From the NCBI GenBank assembly GCA_963708235.1, contig OY970200.1, forward strand, positions 744,001 to 808,000: a stretch of DNA of 64,000 nt. The letters are read 5' to 3'. How positions within the stretch are numbered: position 1 is the first letter of the stretch; each line of letters opens with the position of its first letter. The DNA is from G963708235 sp963708235. GTDB lineage: Bacteria; Actinomycetota; Acidimicrobiia; Spongiisociales; UBA5794. The translations under genes were made by a program, and so were the position numbers. The notes under the pieces are model-generated. The model made no database searches and had not been told where the DNA came from. It saw only the letters and a program-made list of their open reading frames with translations. Below, in pieces: positions 16,998 through 24,261 of this stretch.

Positions 16998-18287
16998 TCA
17001 GCCGGAGCGGAGTGCCTCGACAGGTTCGAGACGTGCGGCCCGGAGCGCCGGGTACAGACCGGCGATCAGTCCGGTGAACGCACCGACGAGCGGTGCGGCG
17101 AGCGGGACCACCGGATCGAGCACCGGGGTCCAGGTGCGGCCCGCCGAGATGGCGATGACCACCAGTACCCCGAAGCTGGCGCCGATGATCCCCCCTACCA
17201 GCCCCATCGTCGTCGACTCCAGAAGGAACTGGGCGGCGATGTGACGGCGGGCGGCGCCGAGTGCTCGCCGCAGACCGATCTCTCCGGTGCGTTCCAGCAC
17301 CGACACCAGGGTGACGTTGGCGATGCCGATGGCGCCCACGAGCAGGGACACCCCGCCCAGGATCAGGAACAGGGCGTTGACGTCGGCTTGGACCTCACCG
17401 CGGAGATCCTCGGGCTCGGGAGGCTTCTGGACCCTGAGCAGTTCCGGGTCGTTGGGAGACAGGGCGATGGCGGCCTGGCCGGCGATCAGCGAGGCGGCGC
17501 CGATCTCGACATCGATGTGGACTGTTGCCGCAGATTCGAAGCCGTAGACCGTACGTGCGGTGCCGTCGGGGATGATCACGGAGTTGAGCAGATCGGCCTG
17601 ACGGAGCACGTCGGACAAGATGCCGATCACCACGAACGGCTCCGCACCGACGAAGATCACCGGTTGGTGGTCGACCCGGTTGACGTTGAGCCGTTGCGCC
17701 GCTCCTGCGCCGAGAACGGCCACCCGGTCGGCGCGGTCGTCGTGTCCCTGGTCGAACCACCGCCCGGTGGCGAGACGGCCCCGGACGGCGCCGAGCAGAC
17801 CCGGTGACACCGCCGACATGGTCATCTGGAACTCGGTCTGACCGAGCGGGTCTGCGATGGGAACCGACCGGGTGAGTGCGCTGCCGATGTCGACCGAGCC
17901 GACGGTCCCGGCGGCAACCACACCGTTGAGCCGTAACAGCCGCGCCTCGGCGTCGGTGGGGATGGCGATGCGGGGCCCGGAGTCGCCGAAGAACCCGGTC
18001 TCGTTGGTCACGACGACGCTGGTGGCGGCAAGCTCGTCGAAACGACCCACGATCTGGTTGCCGGCGGTGTTGGCGACACCGAGAGTGGCGACCAGGGCGC
18101 CGATACCGAGCACCGTCCCCGTCACGGTGAGGACGGTCCGGCTGGGGCGGGCGAAGATCCCGGCGATGGCCTCGGTGACGAGATCCCTCACGCTCATCGA
18201 GGCGGCCGGCACCTGATCCACGGGGCGCGGTGCGTGCGACGGCGGCAGCTCGGACGGTGCCACCGGGACCGGTGCGTCGGCGGTCAC
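16998..18287 (-). CDS. MacB/FtsX-family ABC permease
   Basis: 429 aa. A polar Pro-rich N-terminus is followed by MSVRDLVTEAIAGIFARPSRTVLTVTGTVLGIGALVATLG, the first transmembrane helix of MacB_PCD proteins. There is a large extracytoplasmic domain (about 80-300) and three C-terminal helices with the FtsX region VERTGEIGLRRALGAARRHIAAQFLLES, the loop that contacts the ATPase. GTG 18287 overlaps the ATPase stop (GTGA). With the ATPase and adaptor it forms a MacAB-like mechanotransmission complex, working on lipoproteins, peptides or export at the cell envelope. The substrate is not predictable. Confidence 0.88.
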   Translation of the reverse strand: MTADAPVPVAPSELPPSHAPRPVDQVPAASMSVRDLVTEAIAGIFARPSRTVLTVTGTVLGIGALVATLGVANTAGNQIVGRFDELAATSVVVTNETGFFGDSGPRIAIPTDAEARLLRLNGVVAAGTVGSVDIGSALTRSVPIADPLGQTEFQMTMSAVSPGLLGAVRGRLATGRWFDQGHDDRADRVAVLGAGAAQRLNVNRVDHQPVIFVGAEPFVVIGILSDVLRQADLLNSVIIPDGTARTVYGFESAATVHIDVEIGAASLIAGQAAIALSPNDPELLRVQKPPEPEDLRGEVQADVNALFLILGGVSLLVGAIGIANVTLVSVLERTGEIGLRRALGAARRHIAAQFLLESTTMGLVGGIIGASFGVLVVIAISAGRTWTPVLDPVVPLAAPLVGAFTGLIAGLYPALRAARLEPVEALRSG

Positions 18288-19096
18288 GGGCGGGGTTCCG
18301 GAGACGGTCTGCCGTCGGGCGATGCCGGCGGCTCGATGGTGCCGTCGCGCAACCGCACGATCCGATCGGCGCGGCTGCTCACCTTCTCGTCGTGGGTCAC
18401 CACCACCAGCGTGAGCCCGTCCGCGCGCAGCTCGTCGAACAGGTCGAGCACGGCGGCGCCGGTGGCGCTGTCGAGGTTGCCCGTCGGCTCGTCGCACAAC
18501 AAGAGCGACGGTCTGGCGACGATCGCCCGGGCGATGGCGACCCGCTGCCGCTCACCACCCGACAACCGGGTTGGGACGAACCGGGTTCGGTGACCCAGAC
18601 CGACCCGACCCAACGCCGCCTCGGCAAGTGGGGGCCGCTCGCGGTGCGGCGTCCGACCGTACACGGTGGCGAGCATGACGTTCTCGAGCACGGTTCGGTG
18701 GGCGAGGAGATGGAAGGATTGGAACACGAATCCGATGCGGTGGGCCCGCAAACCGGCGCGACGGCCCTCCGCCATATGGGAGGTGTCGACGCCTTCGAAC
18801 AGATAGGCGCCCTCGGTGGGGCGGTCGAGCAGCCCCAGCACGTTGAGCATGGTCGACTTGCCGCTCCCCGAAGGGCCGACGATGGCGACGTACTCGCCCC
18901 GCTCCACCACCATGTCGGCGTGGTGTAGCGCCGGAACCGCCACCTCGCCGGTGTCGTAGGTGCGTCCGGCGTTTCGCAGCATCACCACCGGGACATCGGG
19001 ATCGCCCGGATCGAGCGGCGGGTCGGGTCGCGGGTCGCCGCCCGCCGCGGGTGGGGAGTCCGATCTGGCCGGCGTCCGATCAGCTTGTGGGTTCAC
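18284..19096 (-). CDS. MacB/LolD-type ABC ATPase
   Basis: About 270 aa cytoplasmic ATPase. Walker A is GPSGSGKST, the Q-loop FVFQSFHLLAHRTVLENV is typical of LolD/MacB, the signature is LSGGERQRVAIARAI, and Walker B is LLLCDEPTGNLDS. GTG 19096 overlaps the adaptor gene by 17 nt and adds a Pro/Asp-rich tail before MLRNAGRTYDTGEV; starts at GTG/ATG 18988-18982 would give a standard short N-terminus. The still longer open frame to 19594 only shadows the adaptor gene. It is coupled to the permease through a GTGA overlap. Confidence 0.88.
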   Translation of the reverse strand: MNPQADRTPARSDSPPAAGGDPRPDPPLDPGDPDVPVVMLRNAGRTYDTGEVAVPALHHADMVVERGEYVAIVGPSGSGKSTMLNVLGLLDRPTEGAYLFEGVDTSHMAEGRRAGLRAHRIGFVFQSFHLLAHRTVLENVMLATVYGRTPHRERPPLAEAALGRVGLGHRTRFVPTRLSGGERQRVAIARAIVARPSLLLCDEPTGNLDSATGAAVLDLFDELRADGLTLVVVTHDEKVSSRADRIVRLRDGTIEPPASPDGRPSPEPRP

Positions 19097-20804
19097 GACC
19101 CACCACCACCAGGTCGCCTTCTTCGAGGTCACCTTCCGTCGGGGTGACCTGAACGAGACCTCCGGCGGCAAGCCCGGGTTCGACGACGACGGTGCGGAGG
19201 GTGCCGTCATCGTCCTCGACTTCGACCTGGGTGGTGCCGCTGGCGGTGGCGAAGAGGGCGGCAGCGGGAACGGCGAGCACCTCGCCACCGGTGGAACTGA
19301 CCGGGATCCGCACCCGGACGTTGCTTCCGATGAGTCCATCGGGAATCTCGGAGGGAAGGCCCTCGACGTAGATGCGGTCGTTGGCGACCCCCTCGGTTCC
19401 GGTGCTGGTGGCGATGAAGGTGATGGTGCCGGGGATCGGCTCGCCGCCGTCTGGGGCGTCCATCTCCAACGACATCCCCTCCTCGAGAAGGGCGGCGTCG
19501 CGTTCGAGCACCGATGTGCGCAGGGCCACCTCCGAGCCGGAGACGGTGAGGAACGAACCCTCGATGGTCGAACCCCGTGCCGCCCCCACCGCATCCACCC
19601 GTACCGGCAGTCTGGGGAGAAACACGATTTCGGCGGCGGGAAGCCAGGTTCCCATTTCTGCCTCGAGGGCGTTGCGGTCGGTGCGTGCAGACTGGACCTC
19701 GTCCCGGGCGAGTTGGACCTGACGCTGGAGCGCCGAGTTGTCGCCCCCGGAATTCAGGTCGGAGAGAGATGCTCGTGCGATGTCGAGGCGCTGTCGGGCC
19801 TGGGTGAGAAACGTCCGCTGCTCTGTGGCCGACCGGATCACCTCGAACTCGGCCTCGGCGAGCACCGTCTCGGCCGCCGTCACCATCTCCTCGGCGTCGG
19901 CGACATCCTGTCTCAGCACCGCCATCTCTTGGCGGGTGGGTGGGGCGCCGGTGTCCGGGTGGGTTCCATCCCGAGCGCGCTCCAGGCGGGTCTCGCTGCG
20001 TCGCAGCGCCCGGTTGGCGTCCTGCAGCTCGCCCTGGGCGGTATCCACGGCGCGTTCCGCCATGGTCTCGGCGTGGGTGGCGTCGAGTCGGGCAAGGGTG
20101 AGCGCATCTTCGGCGGCACTCACCTCGGCGCCGGCCGCCAGGAGGGTCGATCGGTCAGGGCCGGCCTGGGCGTCGACGAGCGCCGCCTCGGCATCTGCGA
20201 CCGACGCTTCCGCCGACCGTACCCGGTCACGGGCGGCGGCGAGCAGTTGCACATCCTCCGCCGACGGGCCGTTGGGCTGGTAGCCGGCGTCGGCATACCA
20301 GGCTTCGATGGCGGCGCCGGTGGCGGCGTCCCAGGTCTCGTTGGCGGGTCCGTCGAAGAAACCGAGTCGCTCCAGAGCCTGCTCGATCTGGAGCACATCT
20401 TCACCTTCCGCTCCGGGACGGAGGTCCCGGTACATGGGGATCTCCCCGCGGAGGAGGAAGACGGGCCGGCCGGTGACGGCCACCGCCACATCGCCCTCGT
20501 CGAGTTCGGTGTCGACCTCCACGGACTGGGTCACCACCAGCGCCGTGGTCGTTTCGGCGAAGGCTCCGGAGAGGCTGATCTGAACCGGCTCGTCGTAGAC
20601 GACATCGCCGCGGGTGATCACATCGGCCGACAGCACCTGGAGGGTGACCTCGACGGTGATGTTGGACGGCTCTGGCGGGCGGGCCTCGGCGGCGACCTCG
20701 GCCGGGGAGCGGATGCGGCTGCCGAAGAAGACACCGACGAGCGCCGCAGCCACGGCAACGCCGATCAGTCCGGCGAGGAGTACCCCTCGTCGGACACGGG
20801 TCAC
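19080..20804 (-). CDS. MacA/HlyD-like adaptor with peptidoglycan-binding domain
   Basis: 574 aa. One N-terminal membrane anchor (RRGVLLAGLIGVAVAAALVGVFFG) is followed by a biotinyl-lipoyl/barrel region, then a PG_binding_1-like segment (EGEDVLQIEQALERLGFFDG, about 130-175). Next comes a long Ala/Glu/Arg-rich coiled coil (about 195-370) and a C-terminal barrel ending VQVTPTEGDLEEGDLVVVGRE. This is the layout of Gram-positive and actinobacterial MacA-type adaptors that span the wall from an MacB permease. GTG 20804 overlaps the lipoprotein stop (GTGA). Confidence 0.85.
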   Translation of the reverse strand: MTRVRRGVLLAGLIGVAVAAALVGVFFGSRIRSPAEVAAEARPPEPSNITVEVTLQVLSADVITRGDVVYDEPVQISLSGAFAETTTALVVTQSVEVDTELDEGDVAVAVTGRPVFLLRGEIPMYRDLRPGAEGEDVLQIEQALERLGFFDGPANETWDAATGAAIEAWYADAGYQPNGPSAEDVQLLAAARDRVRSAEASVADAEAALVDAQAGPDRSTLLAAGAEVSAAEDALTLARLDATHAETMAERAVDTAQGELQDANRALRRSETRLERARDGTHPDTGAPPTRQEMAVLRQDVADAEEMVTAAETVLAEAEFEVIRSATEQRTFLTQARQRLDIARASLSDLNSGGDNSALQRQVQLARDEVQSARTDRNALEAEMGTWLPAAEIVFLPRLPVRVDAVGAARGSTIEGSFLTVSGSEVALRTSVLERDAALLEEGMSLEMDAPDGGEPIPGTITFIATSTGTEGVANDRIYVEGLPSEIPDGLIGSNVRVRIPVSSTGGEVLAVPAAALFATASGTTQVEVEDDDGTLRTVVVEPGLAAGGLVQVTPTEGDLEEGDLVVVGREPTS

Positions 20805-21907
20805 GAAGTCCCCTGCAGGTCGCGAATCTGTTCGAGGATGTCGCGGTTCCCGGCGATCAGCTCGGCCTCGTATTCCTCCGAGACCTCGATGTAGGCGTCG
20901 TAGAACCCTTCACCGCATGCGTTGTCGGCCACGGCAAGGGCGATCTCTTCCTGTTGGAGTTCCTGGAGCGCAGGCTGATCGGTGATGTCGGCCATCCGTT
21001 CGTCGTAGATCGCCGCCTGTTCGTCGGCGGGTAGTTCGAAGAATGCATTCAGCTCGTCCTCGGTCATTCCGGCGAGCGGGTCACTGTCAGGTCCCATGAT
21101 CTCGTCGAGTCGGGTCTGGAACGACTCGTAGATGTCGTCGTACATGGCGTTGCGTGACTCGTAGGTGTATCCGGCTTCGGTCATGCAGGCCGCCCACTCG
21201 GCGTTCAGTTCGACGATGCGGGGGTCGGCCTCCATCCGGGCGTTGAGCGCCTCGAGCGCAGGCTCGAGCTGCTCCCACAATTCCTCGGTGGCCTCCTGGT
21301 CGCCGTAGGCCTCTTCGTAGGCGCCGCCCTGGCAGCCGCCGCCGAAGCCGGACGAGACGTACATCTCCTCACCCGTCTCCGGGTCGATCTCCACTTCCTG
21401 ATCCAGCTCGCTCTGATCTCCGTGCAGCGCCGCCCAGTAGGCGTCCTGTTCCGCCGGCGTCATCGTCTCGACCCGGTCCTGGTTGGGGTCGTCCCATTCC
21501 ACTCCCGCGTTCATCTCCTCATTGCCGTACCAGGTGGTGATCCCGAAACCCTCGGTGGCGACCCGGTCGGCCTCGTCGTCCGGATCGAAGGTGGCGAAGC
21601 TGCCTTCGGGTGGCAGAACCGGGGAGTACTCAAATCCCTGTTCGGCCATGCACAGCCGGATCGATTCCTCGATATCCATCTGTTGGCGGCGGGACTCCGC
21701 TTCTGCCGCCGCCGGGTCGTCCGAGGTATCCCAACCCAAGAAGGCTGCGAGCGAGCTGTCGGCATTGCCGTCCGTATCCGTCGGGGTATCGCCCTTGGGG
21801 ATGGTCGTCGAGGCATCGGCGCCCGATGACGTGTCGGAGGCGGAAGACCCACCGCAGGAGGCGAGCACCAGTACCGAGGCGGCGATCCACACGGTGCGGC
21901 GATTCAT
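20801..21907 (-). CDS. Acidic lipoprotein of unknown function, first gene of the exporter operon
   Basis: 368 aa. ATG 21907, with AAAGGA 11 nt upstream, gives a lipoprotein signal peptide (MNRRTVWIAASVLVLASC, acylated Cys 18). The mature protein is strongly acidic with many Glu/Asp/Ala and helical repeats. It contains paired-Cys motifs such as SIRLCMAEQGF and AACMTEAGYTY, a pattern of actinobacterial surface lipoproteins found before MacAB-like exporters. No enzymatic motif is seen. The C-terminus overlaps the adaptor start, so it is probably the extracellular sensor, substrate or partner of the exporter (inference). Confidence 0.75.
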   Translation of the reverse strand: MNRRTVWIAASVLVLASCGGSSASDTSSGADASTTIPKGDTPTDTDGNADSSLAAFLGWDTSDDPAAAEAESRRQQMDIEESIRLCMAEQGFEYSPVLPPEGSFATFDPDDEADRVATEGFGITTWYGNEEMNAGVEWDDPNQDRVETMTPAEQDAYWAALHGDQSELDQEVEIDPETGEEMYVSSGFGGGCQGGAYEEAYGDQEATEELWEQLEPALEALNARMEADPRIVELNAEWAACMTEAGYTYESRNAMYDDIYESFQTRLDEIMGPDSDPLAGMTEDELNAFFELPADEQAAIYDERMADITDQPALQELQQEEIALAVADNACGEGFYDAYIEVSEEYEAELIAGNRDILEQIRDLQGTS

Positions 21908-22054
21908 CGAGGTGGTCCTTTCCCGAGGGGAGACCGGCTGTCCATGAGACTCCGGTTCGGTCCAGATGGTTCCCGGCTGTAGGCCGGTGAAGCTGCGCGC
22001 CTTTCTCCGTCGAGTCATGCGGCTCCTGTCGGTGTCGGGCGGGTTGGTTCGCCG

Positions 22055-22876
22055 TCAGTTCTTGGGGGCGAAGGATCGAGCGAGCAGGGCATCATCGAAT
22101 CCGCCGCTGCTGCCGGTTCGCGCATACCGGTACAGGGCGGTCTGGAAGATACCGCTGAGGGTGGAGAGAATCACGACGATCAGGATGGATGCGATGACGG
22201 CGACGGTGACGCCGGTGATGGCCACCGCCCCGCCGACGGAGGCGGCGAGCGCACCGAGGGCGATGACGGGGATCAGCGCCAGCGTCGCCACCAGGCCGAG
22301 CCCGAACTGGACGGCGACGTTCTCGCCCCAGGTCCGCTTGAACAGGTTGGCCGACTCCTTGATGGCGTCTCCGACGCTCATCTTCTCCAGCACCATGAGT
22401 GGGAGGACCAGGAAGGTCACCAGGGCCCACGCCATCCCCACCAGCCCGATGACGATCCGACCGATGAAACCGGCGCGCTCCTCGATGGCCCGCAACACCA
22501 CCGACACGGTGGCGGAGACGGTGGCCCACGGCAGGATGGTCACGGCACGCTGGGCGGCACCACGCAGGGCGGTTCGCAACGTCGGGTCCCCGCCATCCAT
22601 CCTTTGGTTGGCGGCGTGGATCAGCGCCGCATTGAAGAAGATGGTGATGTAGGCCAGAGCCAGATACATCATGAAGAGCGCCAGGTAGTGCAGCAGACCG
22701 AGGGTTCCCTCGGCTCCGACATCGGGACTGGTGAGGAAGATCGGGACCACGAACGTGGCGGCGATGGCGAGCGAGGCGACCGCCGACAACACCGGGAGCA
22801 CCATCAGTTCCTTGTCCTGTCTGAGTACCGCCCAACTGGCCCCTGCCAGCCGGAAGCTGCGCGAGATCCGTTCCAT
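22055..22876 (-). CDS. DUF6159-like integral membrane protein
   Basis: 273 aa with about six transmembrane helices, starting MERISRSFRLAGASWAVLRQDKELMVLPVLSAV, the typical opening of DUF6159 proteins. A cytoplasmic loop contains KESANLFKRTWGENVAVQFG, also characteristic. Function unknown. The start ATG 22876 has TACACT (22884-22889 on the reverse strand) exactly 7 nt upstream and no Shine-Dalgarno, so the mRNA is probably leaderless. It diverges from the YlbL-like protease gene. Confidence 0.82.
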   Translation of the reverse strand: MERISRSFRLAGASWAVLRQDKELMVLPVLSAVASLAIAATFVVPIFLTSPDVGAEGTLGLLHYLALFMMYLALAYITIFFNAALIHAANQRMDGGDPTLRTALRGAAQRAVTILPWATVSATVSVVLRAIEERAGFIGRIVIGLVGMAWALVTFLVLPLMVLEKMSVGDAIKESANLFKRTWGENVAVQFGLGLVATLALIPVIALGALAASVGGAVAITGVTVAVIASILIVVILSTLSGIFQTALYRYARTGSSGGFDDALLARSFAPKN

Positions 22877-22883
22877 CGGGGCG

Positions 22884-22974
22884 AGTGTATTGGACCGGGC
22901 AGGGCGGCGCTGCGGCCAGACGCTGCGGCCATGGGCTGCCGCCCAGCGTTTTGGTCACACAGTGCCGGTACCAT
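22884..22974. promoter_or_regulatory. Divergent pair of leaderless promoters
   Basis: Reverse strand: TACACT at 22889-22884, then 7 nt, then ATG 22876. Forward strand: TACCAT at 22969-22974, then 7 nt, then ATG 22982. Both fit TAnnnT at the distance that places transcription start on the start codon. Between them CGCTGCGGCCA occurs twice (22908-22918 and 22921-22931), a possible shared binding site. Confidence 0.6.
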
Positions 22975-22981
22975 CCGGCCA

Positions 22982-24166
22982 ATGGACCCAGTAGACGTCA
23001 CGCCCGGATTGCGGGCCGATCAACCCACCGGCCCGCTCCCGGGTGTCGGCGACCCCGGTCAAGCGACCAATGCCCCTCTCTGGCCCGACGAGCCGCCACC
23101 CCCACCCCCGGCCCGCCGGCTTCCGAAATGGCCGTTCGTCGTCGTCGGGCTGCTGCTCCTGGCCGGGGCGTCGGTTGCTGCGTTGTGGCCACTCAACGTG
23201 CCCTACTACGCCCTGTCGCCGGGCCCGGTGAACGACACATCCGACTTCGTCTCGGTTGCCGATGCGGCCGAAGAGACCGGTGATCTGTTCTTCCTCACCG
23301 TGTCGCTGCGCGAAATCAACGCCTTCGAGTACCTGGGTGCGCTGCTCAGCAACGAAGTCGATCTGCGCCCCCGCGAGAACATCCGCCCGGCAGGAGTCAC
23401 CTCCGAGGAGCTTCGACTCCAGAATCTCGAATTGATGGAGACCTCCAAGGACAACGCCATGTATGTGGCGTTGACCCAGCTCGGGTATGACGTGGTGTTC
23501 GACGGCACCGGCGCCGTGGTGTCCTCGTTGCTGGACGGGTCTCCCGCCGAGGGTCTGATCGAGGTCGGGGATCTCATCACCGCCGTGGACGGAGAGGTGG
23601 TTGAGTTCTCTGCGGACGCCTCGGATTTGGTCGGCGGCCACGCACCGGGAGATGTCGTCGAGTTCGTGCTCGACCGGAGCATCGACGAGGACGAGGTGGA
23701 CACCTTGACGATCGAGGTCACCCTGGTTCCGTACCGGTTCGAGGAGGAGGACGGCAGCATCACCGAGGACCCGGACCGGGGGATGGTGGGGCTGATGTTG
23801 CTCAACGGTCCGACCAACATCTCGTTCCCGGTCGACATCGACATCGACGCCCAGAACATCGGTGGCCCATCTGCGGGTCTGATGTTCACGCTCGAGATCA
23901 TGAACCAGCTCACCGACGGTCAGATCACCAACGGTCATCGCATCGCCGGCACCGGGACGATCAGCCCCGACGGCGTCGTCGGGGCGATCGGAGGAGTCCG
24001 CCAGAAGGTGTTTGCGGCCATCGAGGTCGGGGCCGACTACGTCCTGGTCCCTGAGGGCAACTACGAGGATGCGCTTACTGCGGCCGGCGACGAGATCGAA
24101 GTGGTCTCGGTCGCCAACATCGAACAGGCGCTCGCCTTCCTCGAGACTCTCGACCCCGTCCACTAG
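22982..24166 (+). CDS. YlbL-type PDZ-Lon-like membrane protease
   Basis: 394 aa. A Pro-rich cytoplasmic tail is followed by one membrane anchor (FVVVGLLLLAGASVAALW, about 52-70), a PDZ domain (about 165-245, AVVSSLLDGSPAEGLIEVGDLITAVDG) and a Lon-type proteolytic domain. The catalytic dyad is Ser297 in NIGGPSAGL and Lys342 in VRQKVFAAI. Homologues next to UPF0182 genes occur in Mycobacterium (Rv3194c beside Rv3193c). ATG 22982 has TACCAT 7 nt upstream and no Shine-Dalgarno, pointing to a leaderless transcript; the longer open frame is read-through. The active site should face outside. Confidence 0.92.
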   Translation: MDPVDVTPGLRADQPTGPLPGVGDPGQATNAPLWPDEPPPPPPARRLPKWPFVVVGLLLLAGASVAALWPLNVPYYALSPGPVNDTSDFVSVADAAEETGDLFFLTVSLREINAFEYLGALLSNEVDLRPRENIRPAGVTSEELRLQNLELMETSKDNAMYVALTQLGYDVVFDGTGAVVSSLLDGSPAEGLIEVGDLITAVDGEVVEFSADASDLVGGHAPGDVVEFVLDRSIDEDEVDTLTIEVTLVPYRFEEEDGSITEDPDRGMVGLMLLNGPTNISFPVDIDIDAQNIGGPSAGLMFTLEIMNQLTDGQITNGHRIAGTGTISPDGVVGAIGGVRQKVFAAIEVGADYVLVPEGNYEDALTAAGDEIEVVSVANIEQALAFLETLDPVH

Positions 24167-24248
24167 GGCCTACGGCCGAGGGAGAGTATTTCGCCGGGCG
24201 GACCACGGCCGGATTCCGGAGGTGGTCCACTGTTGGGCACATCGGGGG

Positions 24249-24254
24249 TATCGT
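24249..24254 (+). promoter_or_regulatory. Leaderless -10 element for the DivIVA-like gene
   Basis: TATCGT lies exactly 7 nt before ATG 24262, and no Shine-Dalgarno is present. No convincing -35 hexamer is visible about 17 nt upstream. Confidence 0.5.
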
Positions 24255-24261
24255 CACCGCC

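Noticed and set aside
18284..19594. 436-aa version of the ABC ATPase starting at 19594
   Set aside because: The extra N-terminus is an out-of-frame reading of the adaptor gene; real starts are at 19096 or 18982-18988.
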